A stretch of DNA of 64,000 nt, from contig SNVD02010212.1 of the NCBI GenBank assembly GCA_013180625.2, forward strand, positions 1-64,000, read 5' to 3'. This DNA comes from Boswellia sacra (lineage: Eukaryota > Streptophyta > Magnoliopsida > Sapindales > Burseraceae). Positions 10,436 to 22,489 of this stretch are shown here, in pieces. The number at the start of each line of letters is the position of its first letter. Position 1 is the stretch's first letter. Under the pieces are notes generated by a model that saw only the letters and a list, made by a program, of their open reading frames with translations, ran no database searches and was not told the origin of the DNA. The translations under genes and the position numbers were made by a program.

Positions 10436-10920
10436 CATTTTTGCACACCGACAGCCAATTTCCAGCATTTTTTCACACAGACGGCACTATCTCTACCCTT
10501 AGTTCACATACATAACCCATTTTTAAGCTCTATAATGCGGTTGTCAGTTACCAAAGCGAGCAATGACGAAAACACTACACATACATTAAATTTTCATGCC
10601 ATTTACAGAGAGATTAAGGAAAAGTTGCTCTTACGCGTTTTGCTTACTGCTTCAGATATTGAGGTTGTTTCGGGACAGTGAAGTTAAGTGATTCGAGCTG
10701 TTACTGGTTTCCGTTGTTCTGTGTCTTGCTTTACTGTCTTTCTTAAAATTTGTCCGAAGGATATGAAATAACAAGGTTTTGAGAATTTATTTTAGGACAG
10801 GGGTATTTTTGTCTTTTAGACACAAAAGCGTCTATGGGATGAAAATATTTCAGAACATGTCCATTTTTCAAACAAGCCTTCTAAATTTGTCTATTTTTTC
10901 AATTTTCCCTTACATTTACG
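10436..10920. other. Flank between MULE and Pack-MULE-like element
   Basis: There is no convincing gene. It probably contains the outer end of the MULE (near 10440-10560), but I could not fix the border because the partner terminus is missing. Confidence 0.4.
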
Positions 10921-11507
10921 CCCTTGATTTCAATTTATTTCGTTAACTCAGACGGTGTTACAGCCTCTGACATTGTCAGAAGCTTGAAAGATAAGAACAT
11001 GTGCATAGAATGACTAAAATACCCTTCCATCCATCATTTTGACCGAAATGTAATAAAATAATCTATTGACTTCAATAAGAAATTAAAAAAAAGGGCCAAA
11101 GACAACGCCGGCTTCACACCTACTAAGACACCACCACCATCATCGATTACCACGATATACACCCAACAACAGACAACCGCACCCACCATAGCATCGCACT
11201 TAACACACCATTGTATCACCATAACAACACCATGGCAGCACCACCTGCCGAATACCACACCATTGTCAATAACCAAATACACCCACACAAACATACCCCA
11301 TAACCACTTGACACAAACTAAAAGTTCCAATACAACCTAGTTGAGAAAAATACTAACTTCAGGAGCATTCAACCCAGCTGTAGACAAAGAGATATTTACA
11401 TTGTTGGTGTTGGACTAATCTCTTATTCATCCCAAAACAATAAAGTTATATTGAATTCGAATAAATTTAAAAAAAATCAAAAATAGATAAATCAAAAAAG
11501 AAACAAC

Positions 11508-11611
11508 CTCATCCTTCAGCGTGTGAAGTAGCGTCATTTTACCAACATTATCGAGGCCAAGAAACAAGATCTCCGCCTCTTTCTGCCCCAACCCGAGAGA
11601 CGCGCCACCCA
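11508..11611 (-). pseudogene. SAR1: Captured exon of a SAR1 small GTPase gene
   Basis: The minus strand encodes [20 protein letters not shown], then [12 protein letters not shown], followed by a GT at the exon border. SAR1, the COPII coat GTPase of ER exit sites, has the same segment ([32 protein letters not shown] region) and an exon end after KDE. The P-loop is damaged: the Thr that binds Mg2+ after GK is Met. Only about 35 residues are present, with no switch regions, so this is a gene fragment and not a GTPase gene. Confidence 0.85.
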
Positions 11612-11774
11612 TTAACACCAGCCACCAAGATTTTCTAATTCAAAAATTAACCCCTACAAGCAACTCAAGCCTAGTTGTAGATTTTACCAGTAAATGGATC
11701 AAAAAATCTTGTTGTTCGAGAAGGAAACCCTCATCTGGAAACTGACGATTCGAGAAGGAAATCCTAATTAGAGA

Positions 11775-11975
11775 TGGGAGGCGATGGAGATCGATGGCAA
11801 AGATGGGAGGCTATGGACATCGATAGCGGAGATAGGAGGCGATGGAGAGGGAGGTGATGGATATGGCAGAGATATGAGGCAATGGAGATGACTAAGATGG
11901 CAGAGACAGGAGGCGATGGAGAGGGTGGCGATGGCTGCTATGGAGATGGTGAAGTAATGGTGATGGTGAGAGGGA
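11775..11975 (+). repeat. Purine-rich degenerate repeat (GGAGGCGATGGAGA-like)
   Basis: About ten imperfect copies of GGAGGCGATGGAGA, with variants such as GGAGGCTATGGACA, lie inside the Pack-MULE-like element. The complementary strand gives a His/Ser/Pro-rich frame without recognisable function. Confidence 0.65.
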
Positions 11976-12145
11976 GGTTGAAAAAAAAAAAACAAATGAT
12001 TTATTATTTTTGTTGACTTAAAACAAATGATCAAAAAATATTATTGATTATTTTTAATTATTTTTATTGTCATCTATGTATTATTTGTTTGTTTCCTAAT
12101 TTACCCTTGCACCGTCTAAGTTAACGAAGGAATTGAAATCAAGGG

Positions 12146-14339
12146 AGCCTTAAAAAATAATCATAAATTTAATAAAATCAAAATTATCATTAAACAAATT
12201 AATCATAAATTTAATAATTTTATTCAAATTAGTTATTACAAATATTAAAAATTTAAAATTATTTTAGCTCCACCTATTTTTAAAATTGTAAAATTTTAAA
12301 TTACAAATCGTAGTGTACTACCATTTTGAACAGAGCAAGCCATTTCGGTTTAACTACCATTTATGTTTTTAATAAGCAGCTGAACAAAACAAAGCCTTTA
12401 AATGCTGCACCTAAATAAAAGTTTCTCTAATGTATAAAGTGAAAGACTTATTAATGAAATTAAAGTGTTGGATGCAATTTTGTTAGCAATAAGGTGTGGG
12501 AGGAAAATGTATATAAATGATCTATGCTATATATAGGAAGGAAAAACAAAAATAATATAATCTCTTAAAATTGAAAAATAAAAGTGGTACATATAAAACT
12601 TCTAGAAAAGAGAAAATCTAGCATCATCAAATTTCGAAGAAAAGTATTATAGCCAATTAAATTCATATAACATTTCTGGAGATTAAATTGAATACAATCC
12701 TTGAAATAAATTATGTTATGTTTTTCTATTAGTTTCAATCGTTTGGATTATAAATTTCTTTTTCTTGTCTTAGTGATCTTCTTTTACCCATTTTCCCTTG
12801 TTTGTCTTAATGATGTTTTCTTTTAAGACATGTGAGAAATCAATCTTCTTTTACCCATTTTTTGAGCTGTCTGAAAAGAAAAATAGTATGAGAAATAAGA
12901 AGGTTGATTTATTCATAATTAAAATACTTTTTTTTATCTTTTCACTATTTTACCGCTACTTAAAAATGAAATGGGACTTACTATTGGGGTTAAAAAAAAA
13001 TTCTAAGATTAAGCTAGTGTAGACCAAAAGCCTTTTTTTCATACTCAAACAAGCTCACATTTAATAAAACCTTACATTGACGCCTCCACAACTTATAGTG
13101 GTTGCATCACACAAACAAAAAAATTAACCAAGGTTAATTGAAAATTGGCTAAGGTAGCGGTGTTTTTCACGTTTTAACATAATGGTAATTTTGTTTTACT
13201 GCATAGCCTAATTCAATTTTAAGAGAAAAAAATAACATTTAAATAAATTGTCAGAAGGTATTAGAAAGCGCTAGTCATGCTTGTAATCTCCAACAATATA
13301 TCTAAATGAGGGTATGTTCGTTAGGTGATTTAGAGCCGAAGGAGTAGAAATTTGTATCTTAATATTGGGTTGGATGGTGCCCCAATTGCTGGTGATGATA
13401 AGCCTTGAATGGTGGAGTAGGTAGTGACACAGTTCCAAGTAGCTTCTTCTCTGGTGGGGTGGGTACATGTAAAGATACTATGATGCCAAAGTCGAGTACT
13501 AGGGAATAGGATTAAGCTGAGTTAAACAAAACAAAACAAAACAAAAAAAAAACCTTGAAACTGAAACTGAACAAGAGAAGATGACATCGATAAATAGGGA
13601 AAAGTTTAGCTAAGATAGAGACTCCCTGGAGCTCTCTAGAAAGCGCTATGAACTGGAAACCTGATATTTGCAATAGAATTGGCTGTATTTCTATTTAGAA
13701 TTGGCTGCCCCCTGTCTCTTCCCCATGACCAGATTTATATTCATCTTTCTTGAAGCTTCCCCTTTAGCTTACCTTCTCCCTCCTTGCATTAAGCAGCCAA
13801 ACTTTCTTTTTTCATCTTTGTTCTCATCACCTCCATGATTTCCAATTTCCTCTTTTGGCCTGCCACCACTGCTGTCTCCCAGGTGTTCACGTGCCTCCCC
13901 GCTACTGCCTGTAACATCTATTTTTGTCATCCTCACTCATTGATTTCTCTCTCTTAGCTAAGATTCCTCTCACATTAAATCTTTTCTAGCTATTCACTAC
14001 CTCCATAGCCATTTGATCAGCTCCTCAGCCTCAAGAAACGTCTCCCTCTCAATTGCCTCAGTCACCTAATTAAATACCCTTGCATTATGGCTATTATGTA
14101 CATCTTTTATTTCAGTTTTCTTTATTGTCTATGGGTTGTTGGGCTGGGCTTGTGGATCTTGAGCTTGATATAAAGAATTTGGCCCTTACAAATATTAAGC
14201 CATTCAAGAGCATAGCTAAAAAATTTAAAAAAAAAAGAAAAAAAAAACCCTAATTTGGTTAGTTTTGCCATTTCCTTAGGAAGTAGAAGTTAGAAAATTT
14301 GCCATTAAAAAAGTTGAGTGGAATTTGCATAAATAACTA
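12146..14339. other. AT-rich spacer without recognisable gene
   Basis: Short open frames (12798-13022 plus, 13271-13468 minus) have no known motif and no splice-site support. An (AAAAC)n-like run lies at about 13525-13550. 13700-14100 is pyrimidine-rich with no coding potential that I can support. Confidence 0.5.
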
Positions 14340-15085
14340 GTTCCAAGTAAGGATGACGAAATCTATCTAAGTGCGGGTGCAAGTTTGGTGGTTTCGTGCC
14401 TGCCTTAGAATGTGAAGTGTGGCTCTCATCCCCATCTGAATTCGATGTTCTTTTTTTTTTTTTTTGTGGCGCTTTTTCATCGCCACCCCCAATTTTTACC
14501 CAGATGTTCTACATAAGGAAAAGTCAAATTTCCCCCACGTTGATAATTAATTTGCTCTTTTTTTAATTATTATATTATTTAATATATATGCTAGCTTTAT
14601 TATATATTCACATGATGATTTATATTATTTTGTGAACCTAGTAATAAGTTCAACCTAATCTTTTAAGCATCACAATGCATAGGTAAATTTAATTGATTAT
14701 AATTTAAGGTTATGATGTTAAATAAATTATAAAGTATAATTATTATTGAATACTTATTGACAATGACAATAACAAAGACATAAGAGAAGAGACGAGATGA
14801 AATTTTTTATTTTTAAATAAACTCTATTTAATATTTAAAAATAAAAAATTCATCCTACTTAATAATAATAAATCATTTAAATATATAATTATATATGTTT
14901 ATTATAATTTATATATTTAAAAAATTACATAAATCACTATTGCGAGGGAGGCATATACCACACCAGCCCTCACCTAGACCGCCAAAAAATAAAAATGAAA
15001 ACACTCATTCCCGCATTAAACCCTTAGAAAACCGAGTAAAATTGGGTTACCCCCCTTCCAGTTTTTTAATCATCCTAGTTCAGAA
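14340..15085. mobile_element. Possible degraded non-autonomous DNA transposon
   Basis: The ends share an inverted, imperfect AGGATGA(C/T) motif (AAGGATGACG near 14352, AATCATCCTAG near 15070) followed inside by GCGGG-containing sequence (GTGCGGGTGCAAG and the complement of TCCCGCATTAAACCC). The interior is AT-rich and non-coding, with a short GTGGCG...CGCCAC hairpin at 14466-14486. No target duplication was found; tentative. Confidence 0.3.
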
Positions 15086-15143
15086 GTATACGTCTTAGTT
15101 TGAAGTAAAATTAAAAACTTAGAATTTAAGATTTTATTTTTTT

Positions 15144-15148
15144 GTAAA
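15144..15148. other. Target site duplication (left) of the copia element
   Basis: GTAAA directly precedes the LTR start TGTTGGTGTC and recurs directly after the right LTR at 48009-48013. Confidence 0.9.
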
Positions 15149-16004
15149 TGTTGGTGTCAATGTGTAATACTCTTGCATGTGCCATACACATGATTATTTT
15201 GGTCAACTTGTAGATAAAAATATTGTGTTATATTGTTTCTTATCTTACTGTTTTTAGAAGTATGATTTAGAAAGTATTTGATTCATATTGAATATCTCTT
15301 TTAATTAGAACATTATTTAATATATCCTAGTTAAATTAGGAGTATATTTATTTGTGTCCTATTTTATTTAGGAGATTACTTATATCACTTCCTAAATTAT
15401 TGTTCTTTATCATAATTAAGTTTGATTAAGATTCTACAGGATTTTTGAGAGATAGCACAATCAAATATCACACTATATATAACGTTATTCTACATAACTT
15501 ATATGGGCGTGTGTATGTCACGGCATTCCAAGAATTAGAGGAGAGCTCCAACGCAAAATAGGGAATGCTTCTTTGATTTTATTTTATGTGTGTTTTATTC
15601 ATATATGAGAGGTTGTGATTGTACATGAATTTTAATTAGGTATGTCTGAGTTAGTATACATTTGAGAGAACTTGCTAGTTGAGTGTTTATGTAATTCAGT
15701 GTCAGACATTGTGGTTATATTTTACTTAATAGTGTGTTATTAATTTGTCAAAGACAGAGAGTGGGCAGTGTCACCAGTGTTTAAGATCTTGGTAGAATTT
15801 TAATAAAGATTAGGTCAATGTGTAAGAGTGAGTCAGCACTGTAAACAATCTTAAAGATTGTACAAACAAGAACTTAGTGCATTACAGCTCAAAGCTGTAC
15901 GTGGATGTAGGTTTTATAACTGAACCACGTAAAATCCTCCTGTGCCATTTTACTTTACAGTTTACTGTTACATTGCATATAACTTCATACTTCCAGATCT
16001 CATA
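15149..16004 (+). repeat. 5' LTR of the copia element
   Basis: This 856-bp LTR starts TGTTGGTGTC and ends CTCATA. The right LTR ends CTCACA, so the last CA seems to have mutated to TA here. It aligns along its whole length with the 3' LTR, through stretches such as AACTTGTAGATAAAAATATT and GAGAGTGGGCAGTGTCAC. Confidence 0.92.
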
Positions 16005-16006
16005 AT

Positions 16007-16020
16007 TGGTATCAGAGTAG
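16007..16020 (+). other. Primer binding site, initiator tRNA-Met type
   Basis: TGGTATCAGAGTAG begins two bases after the LTR and is complementary to the 3' end of plant initiator tRNA-Met, as is usual for copia elements. Confidence 0.9.
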
Positions 16021-16066
16021 GTTCACTGACATATAAGGGAAGAAAGATCACATTTGATTTGGAGGG

Positions 16067-17781
16067 ATGGAGTTTATTCATAATTGAGGATCCGAAACAC
16101 AACCACCTATTCTTGATGATAGTAATTATTCATATTGGAAAATAAGAATGATGACGTATATCAAATCTCTTAATGACAGCGCATGGACCAGTATGCTTAA
16201 AGGATGGACACTACCAACAAGATTGAATGCTTTTGGCGATTCTGAACCCAACCTAAGGAGGAATAGACTGATGAAGAATACCGACGTTTAAGTTGGAACT
16301 CAAAGGCTCTTAATGCGATTTTTGCTGCTGTGGATTTAAACAACTTTGGACGTATTTCAAGGTGCAAAGTGGCTAAAGAAGTTTGGGACATTCTTGAGGT
16401 AAAACAGGAGGTACTATTTCTATTAAAAGATCTAAATTGATGAGATTAAATTCACAATTTGAGAACTTGATGATGCATGAGGATTAGTCGATTTCTAATT
16501 TTTATTCTAAGTTATGTCACATCACCAATTCTGCATATACGCTTGGCAAGACTTTTACTGATACAGAAATCGTTAGCAAAATAATTACATCTGTTCCAAA
16601 TAAATTTCAGCCATTGAGGAAGTTAAATACACTGATGAGATAAGGATTGATGAACTGATTGGCATTATCCAAAACTTTGAGAATAATCATAGTGCTAGAA
16701 AGCAAAAAGGAAAGAGCATTGCTTTCAATGTTAAAACTGAAAAATCTGATGATGAAAGTAATGATGAGCTTGATGAAACTATTCTAAACAGATTGCTTTT
16801 CTAACAAAAAATTATGTCAAGTTCATGAAAAAGAATTTCAAGAAAAAGAATCAAGGAAAGCCATCAAACTCAAATGAAGACAATTTCAAGAAATTTAGTA
16901 AGGAGAACGACAAGAAGAAATCGAAGCAACCTGATAAGAAAGGACAGATTCAGTGGTATGAATGTTTAGATTATGGGCATATTCAATCTGAATGTGCTAA
17001 TTTTAAAAAGAAGAACAAAGGCCTAATAGCTACTTGGAGTGATGATTCAGAAACTGATTCAGAAGATCAACAATACATGAGTAATTTTGTAGCTTTTACA
17101 GCATCTACAGCTGATAAAGGGAAAGTTGTTATGTCCAGCAGAACAAAAAAGTGCGGAACTAATTATGAACATGTAGATACAGAAGATTATCTAAAATACT
17201 ATGAAGAGTTGCAAGAAACTTACAATGCACTCTATGATAAATGGCTGAGTCAGAAAAAAAAATAAAATCTTTGAAGAAGGAGATTGAGGTGCTAAAATAT
17301 GAAAAATCTTATGCTGAAAACTGCATCACAGAACTAGAGCTTGCTTTAACAGATAAAATAGCACATATCAAGAAAATTATAGCAGAACTGGTTAAGAGTA
17401 GAAGATATGTTGATCAACTCCGAATTGATTCAATAAAGCTTGACCAGAGCTTAAGTCTTGGAAGAGACAATTCCAACAAATATGTTTAGGGTATTCAGAA
17501 GGCGATGTTGCTTCCACATCAACAATAGTGTTTGTGAAATCCTTAACATCAGGTATTCTGAACCTAACTCAAAAAGGTCAAGTCCTAGTTCAAAAAGCAA
17601 TGAAGCATTTATTTCCCCTCTAAGCTCTTTTAGATCCAGTCCCAAAAAGGTAAAGAAATTCATTCCAACATGTTATTTTTGCGGTGTCAAAGGGCATATT
17701 AGACCTAGATGTTTTAAATTGTTGAATATTTTGTATAAAAGGTTAAAACAGTTCAAGATGTTACCAAAGACACAACTGTAG
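16067..17781 (+). pseudogene. gag region of the Sirevirus-like element
   Basis: In shifting frames this encodes a copia gag: a capsid N terminus (DDSNYSYWKIRMMTYIKSLN near 16110), a UBN2-like segment (KVAKEVWDILE), a Lys/Asn-rich linker and a first zinc knuckle near 16950. In that knuckle the first Cys is Trp (QWYECLDYGHIQSEC). A Glu/Lys-rich coiled coil follows (17241-17400), as is typical of Sirevirus gag, and a second knuckle (CYFCGVKGHIRPRC, 17673-17714) that is complete. Stops and frameshifts split it, including an early stop soon after the first ATG at 16067. It cannot make a full capsid protein. Confidence 0.85.
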
Positions 17782-17839
17782 TAGGTTCAGAAAGACAAGA
17801 TAGTATGCATTGTTGCTTTTACTGCACTTAAGCATTCTT

Positions 17840-18790
17840 CTAACGATTTGTGGTATTTTGATAGTAGTTGTTCTAGGCACATGATTGAAAATAAATAATT
17901 TTTGAAAGATTTTGAATCATGCAAGGAAGGAAATGTCACCTATGGTGATGGAGCAAAGAGTAAGATATTGGCAAAGACACTTTGAATGTCAAAGGCCTAC
18001 CCAAATTCCAAAAAGTCTTGCTGGTTGAAGATTTGAAAGCTGATCTAATTAGTGTTAGTCAAATATGTGATGATAAGTATATGGTTAATTTCACACAAAA
18101 CAAATGCATGGCTTTAGGTAATCTTGGTAAATGCATTTTAGAAGGAAATAGATCTTTGGATAATTTTTATTTGGTAAAAATTGCATTTCATGCTAGAATC
18201 TCGAATTTAGAATTGTGACATCAAAAATTAGGACACTTAAATTATAAAGACTTTGTTAAATTAACTAAGTTGGGTGCCGTAAAATGAGTTCCTAAACTTG
18301 ATGACAAAATCAATGGAATTTGTGGACCATGCCAAATGGGAAAACAAATTAGAAGTGCACACAAATCAATCCCACATCTTAGCACATCCGAAATTCTTGA
18401 TTTGCTTCGCATGGATCTTATGGGTCCCATGCAAATTGAAAGCATTTCTGGTAAGAGATATATATTTGTTTGTGTGGATGACTTCTCTAGATATACTTAG
18501 GTTGATTTTTTTAAAAAAAAATCTGACACTTTTGAAGCTTTTAGGATTCTTTGTATTAAGCTTGAACATGAGCAAAACAGGAACATTGGCAAGATAGTGA
18601 GGATAATGAGTGATCATGGCAAGGAGTTTGAAAATGTTAGCTATGCTGACTTTTGCAATATCATGGAATTGAACATGAATTTTCAGCTCCCAAAACTCCT
18701 GAACAGCATGGCATTGTGGAAAGGAAAAACAGAACTCTTCAAGAGATGACAAGAGTGTTATATCTTAAATGACAGATAACAATTAGAAAA
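17840..18790 (+). pseudogene. Protease and integrase region of the Sirevirus-like element
   Basis: The aspartic protease loop reads DSSCSRHM near 17860, where copia proteases have D-S-G-C-S. A GAG-pre-integrase motif follows (HQKLGHLNYKDF near 18218), its preceding Trp codon being a stop. The integrase core then includes RMDLMGPM, a DDFSR motif near 18478 and DHGKEFEN near 18613. The region ends with the motif preceding the integrase Glu, broken by a frameshift (APKTPEQHG read across two frames near 18690). Immediately after 18780 there is a jump to the integrase C-terminal tail, so several hundred bases appear deleted. Inactive. Confidence 0.85.
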
Positions 18791-18791
18791 A

Positions 18792-19495
18792 TTGAATATG
18801 AAAAGTGACGAAGGAGTCTTTGTGGGATATGCACAGAACAGCAAAGCTTTTCAAGTCTATAATCTTCGAACTAAGTCCATAATGGAGTCTGCAAATGTAG
18901 TGTTTGATGATCTGGATGATTATGCGAAGTACTCTCAAGAACAAAGCATAACCAGCTTCACAGAAAATACAGATAGTCCAGTACCAGACAACAATAACAG
19001 TAAAGAAGATTCAATTATGAAAGAGGAAAAAATTGCTATTACGACAGACACAAGAACGACATCTGACAACACAGATTTGAACAGAAACTCATTCACAAAT
19101 GAAGATGAAAGAAAAGATCCTAAACATCCTGATTTTGTATACAAATTGCATAAATCTTTGTATGGCTTGAAATAAGCTCCTAGAGCTTGGTATAAAAGGT
19201 TGACAAACTTTTTGATCAAGAAAGGGTATAATAGAGGCAGCAATGATAAGACTTTGTTTATTAAACATTCATCTAACTATTTTATTGTTGCTCAAGTATA
19301 TGTAGATGACATTGTGTTTGGATCAACTAACAAAAGCAAAAATGATGAGTTTGTTAAATTTATGCAGTAAGAGTTTGAGATGAGCATGGTAGGAGAATTA
19401 AATTTCTTTCTTGGATTGCAGGTTAAACAAATGAATGATGGGATATTCATATCTCAATCAAAATATGCTAGAAACCTTGTAAAGAAATTTGGACT
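18792..19495 (+). pseudogene. Integrase tail and reverse transcriptase, 5' part (before CACTA-1)
   Basis: The frame resumes with the conserved integrase tail (SDEGVFVGYAQNSKAFQVYN) and a Ser/Thr/Asp-rich linker. It then enters the RT in mid-domain at HPDFVYKLHKSLYGLK, followed by a stop, then APRAWYKRL and the catalytic-site motif YVDDIVFGST near 19300. The N-terminal RT fingers, normally before this point, are missing. The sequence is cut at 19495 by CACTA-1 and resumes in phase at 34019. Confidence 0.87.
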
Positions 19496-20215
19496 CACTA
19501 CAACAAAAAAGCGTTTTTGTGTCGGCCGAAAACTGACACATATCAGAATACATGTCGGTTTTTGCGCGACACGTATGGCCCTGACATGTATTCTATACGT
19601 GTCACTTGGTCAAACCGACACAAGAATATGTGTCATTCAAAAACAGACATGTATTCACAAATATGTGTCACTTAGTAACGGATTTTATCAAATATGTGTC
19701 AGTAATTAAACGACACATATATTGTGTCGGTCAGGAAACGACATGCCAGTGTCATTCCTTGACAGACACATATTACGTGTCGGTCAAGGAACGACACTGG
19801 CGTGTCAAAATATGACCGACACATATGACTCCTGAATCATATGTGTCATACATTGAATGACACATAAATCCTCACTAAGTGACACATATTCTATTAAGTA
19901 TGTGTCGGTTATTGGCCGACACTAAAATTTAATAAAATTTTATACGTGTCATTCGGTAGCCGACACATATTTTGTTTCTAAGTGACACATATTCCGTTTT
20001 TTATGTGTCAGTTTTTAGCCGACACGTATGTTTATTAAAATTTGATACTTGTCATTTTCTAGCCGACACATATTTCGTTCCCCAAGTGACACATATTCCC
20101 TTTTTCCGTAAACCTTTATGTGTCAGTTTTTGGCCGACACAAATCTTTGAAAAATATATAATACGTGTCAAGATGAGACCATCCTGACACGTATTATATA
20201 ATTTTTTTATTTAAA
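19496..20215. repeat. Left subterminal repeat region of CACTA-1
   Basis: About 700 bp dense with GTGTCGGTT, CCGACACATAT and AAGTGACACATATT in both orientations. These are the kind of subterminal motifs that transposase accessory proteins bind in CACTA elements. The right end (33850-34015) has fewer copies of related GTGACACAT(A/T) motifs. Confidence 0.88.
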
Positions 20216-20950
20216 AAAATACATAAAACTCAACAGACAAAAACACATTCCATAACACTCTGCAAGGTGAATCAACTTTCAGACAGACAAAAAATAGGTG
20301 AAAGACAGCAAATAAGAGAGGGAGGACCCAGCAGCATTAGCATAACACAAAACATATTCAACTATACTTAGCCAAGTCAGGCAGGTTGCAAGCTAAATCC
20401 AAAGAATAATGGTAATGGTGAAACAACAGAAACCAAGCCAACAGCTATAGAAAAGATTCAATGCATAGTTGATTCAATGGCAGATCTTCTCATCTTGAAT
20501 GTATAATAACAAATGCATATTTTTGCGACAAAAAGAGAACAGTAATGCAATGCCCTTTCACAGGCATAACAATCACCAAAACCAAAAACAAGAGCTCTAC
20601 ATCAACAAGGTAGAAGATTGAAAAACAAATAACTCAAAACAATTAAAAGCCAACTCTCGATCAGCAAATCATCAACTCAATGCATTGAAATGAATATAGG
20701 AGAGATGGCCTAAATAAAGATTAAAATGCTACAGCATCAGCACATAAATGACACAGCAGCGAACAAGTCAAGCATGAAAACTGAAAGAGTAAACCAAACA
20801 GAACTCAAAATTTGCTAGTACCAATTACCACCTTGAACCCAAGAAGAAGGGCAGCAATAGCCCGCCACAGGTGGTTATCATTAGTACTTGAAAGAAACCC
20901 ACGCTCTCACATATATTACAAACAGAATAGTAGCATCAGTTATCTTGAAA
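20216..20950. other. CACTA-1 interior without recognised coding sequence
   Basis: AT-rich, with stretches that look like intron or untranslated sequence. A short direct repeat, TTGAAAGAAACCCA, occurs at about 20888 and 20945, next to the first captured exon. Confidence 0.5.
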
Positions 20951-21081
20951 GAAACCCATTGTCACAGAGAATGGTTACGATTGTGTGACCTGGGCCAAGT
21001 GACTGTGCCACTTTCACAGCGCCAACACAATTCATGGCTGAAGAACTCCCAAGAAATAGCCCATCATTCTTCAAAAGAAAT
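20951..21081 (-). pseudogene. Captured exon of a cysteine-synthase-like PLP enzyme gene
   Basis: After an AG acceptor the minus strand reads [20 protein letters not shown], then [20 protein letters not shown], in one uninterrupted frame. This is the C-terminal active-site region of the fold-type II PLP enzymes of the cysteine synthase family. It most resembles the plant relatives in which SSSAMNC(V) and [15 protein letters not shown] are conserved. The match ends at a short direct repeat (20945-20958), which may mark the capture breakpoint. The PLP-binding Lys and the rest of the enzyme are absent. Confidence 0.78.
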
Positions 21082-21390
21082 CTGAAACATGAAAATGTTA
21101 CAGTGTTAAAGATATTGAATCAGTTATCTTTTATAACTGCTAAGTAAATGGACAGATGAGATAAATTGTCATCCCAAAAAATTGTCAGTGTTACTTGTCT
21201 ATTCCTCTAGAACTTTTTCATCCTGCAAATATTTTGATTTAATAAGTTAGAACATATTGAATATTCAATCTACACTGATAAGCATAAATCTTAAAACATT
21301 TTCCAATCATTCAAAATTATTACATCTAACAAGCCAAAAAAACATTAGTATGCCATGTTTTCTAATCATTCAAAGATAAAAGACTCTCAC

Positions 21391-22489
21391 CTTGACATGC
21401 ATTGGATGGCCCACTCTATTACAGGGATGAGGAACTGCATCATGAATGATGTCCACAGTTTTTAGCCTCTGCCATATTTTCTGTGTAAAAGTCGTATAAG
21501 ATAAAGATACGGAATATGCTACATGCTCATCATATGAAACAAATGACTACCAGAAAGAAACATTAGTATGTTGGCGACCTCCAAAATCAGTTACACAATT
21601 GATAAATATTACCTTCACAAAATCCATAAGTCATATCTTACGCAATTAATGCAGTATGTTTCTTAATTCTTAAAGTAAATATAAGTGTGTATTCATTGTC
21701 TTTGGCCATTAATATAAACGACAACAGATTCAAACAAAACTGAACAGAAAAATTATTACTTCTAACAAGCCAAAAAAAGACTACAAGAGTAATATAATCT
21801 GATAATAACAGAAGTTCCAAGTTTTTATTCTCCCCACAACGTTGATTATAGTCAAGCAACACATGTAAATTATCTATACGCAACAGCTGCTGTACAATAT
21901 TATTCAAGATATCCATTCACATTAGCAATTAATATCACTTCTTACTACCTCAACAACTTAGGCATACCATATCATATCTTAGATATTACAAAGGAACTAT
22001 TAGTTCTATCCTCATCATAGATTAAGGGAAAAAAAAAAAAACAAGCAAGAGAGGAAGAACACAGATGAGGGCAGTTTTTTGAAATTTTAGTTTGCAAAAT
22101 TATAAAAATAAATATTGCGAGGTAAAATTATTATCTGCTGATAAGTGGTCATCGTACCTCTGAGAAGCAAAGAATTTGCTTTGAGGGCAAGACTCCACCA
22201 CATGCATTCTTCACTCTTTCAATAGTAGGGAAAAGTATTCTGACAGATGGTCTTTTCAATTCTTGGCTAGCACTCCAGCAGCCCCACTATCAAGAGCATC
22301 AGTGATTACTGAATCTGAAACAAAAACTAAAACTTCTAATGCATATCTACATTTAGCAAATTTAAGGGGTTTATTTTACCTCTGGATCAGACTCTTCAGA
22401 GTCAAAGAATCTCAATGATTTCTTTCCAGCAACTACTACAAATGTAGCAAGAAATTGGGCATTGATCGAAGAACCAATTGATGATGAAC
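21391..22489 (-). pseudogene. Captured TDP1-like (tyrosyl-DNA phosphodiesterase) exons
   Basis: Three exons on the minus strand have consensus borders: 22380-22489 (SSSIGSSINAQFLATFVVVA), 22158-22314 (RPSVRILFPTIERVKNACGG ... PSKQILCFSE) and 21391-21480 (KIWQRLKTVDIIHDAVPHPC ... GHPMHVK). The second and third join in phase. They match the C-terminal half of TDP1 enzymes, which remove topoisomerase-1 peptides from DNA. The MHVK motif fits the second HxK catalytic motif. A frameshift and stop (KN*) break the second exon. The donor could be the FHA-domain TDP1-like gene of plants rather than TDP1 itself. Confidence 0.7.

Larger units (their letters stand above)
4587..10560 (-). mobile_element. 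Mutator-like element (MULE) with mudrA-like and DUF1985/Ulp1-type genes, truncated
   Basis: Two minus-strand genes lie in tandem: a MULE transposase (7077-9900) and, downstream, a DUF1985 gene (4587-5699) whose 3' part is replaced by the Athila-type LTR. MULEs that carry a DUF1985/Ulp1-like gene beside the transposase are known in plants. Arrays rich in CTCGAC (5800-5945, 9985-10435) or its complement GTCGAG (6310-6830) flank the genes and look like the long repetitive ends of MULEs. The right border (about 10560) is approximate, and I found no target duplication. The left end is lost beyond the LTR insertion or outside the window. Confidence 0.75.
10921..12145. mobile_element. Pack-MULE-like non-autonomous element carrying a SAR1 exon
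   Basis: The ends are inverted repeats of about 37 bp. CCCTTGATTTCAATT at 10921 pairs with AATTGAAATCAAGGG ending at 12145, and GTTAACT(C/T)AGACGGTG follows inside on both ends. The 1.2 kb interior has no transposase but holds one exon of a small GTPase gene (11508-11611). That is the layout of Pack-MULEs, although I found no 9-bp target duplication, so the superfamily is inferred. The rest of the interior is a Cys/Trp/Val-coding CAC-rich stretch (11100-11300) and a purine-rich degenerate repeat (11775-11975). Confidence 0.6.
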
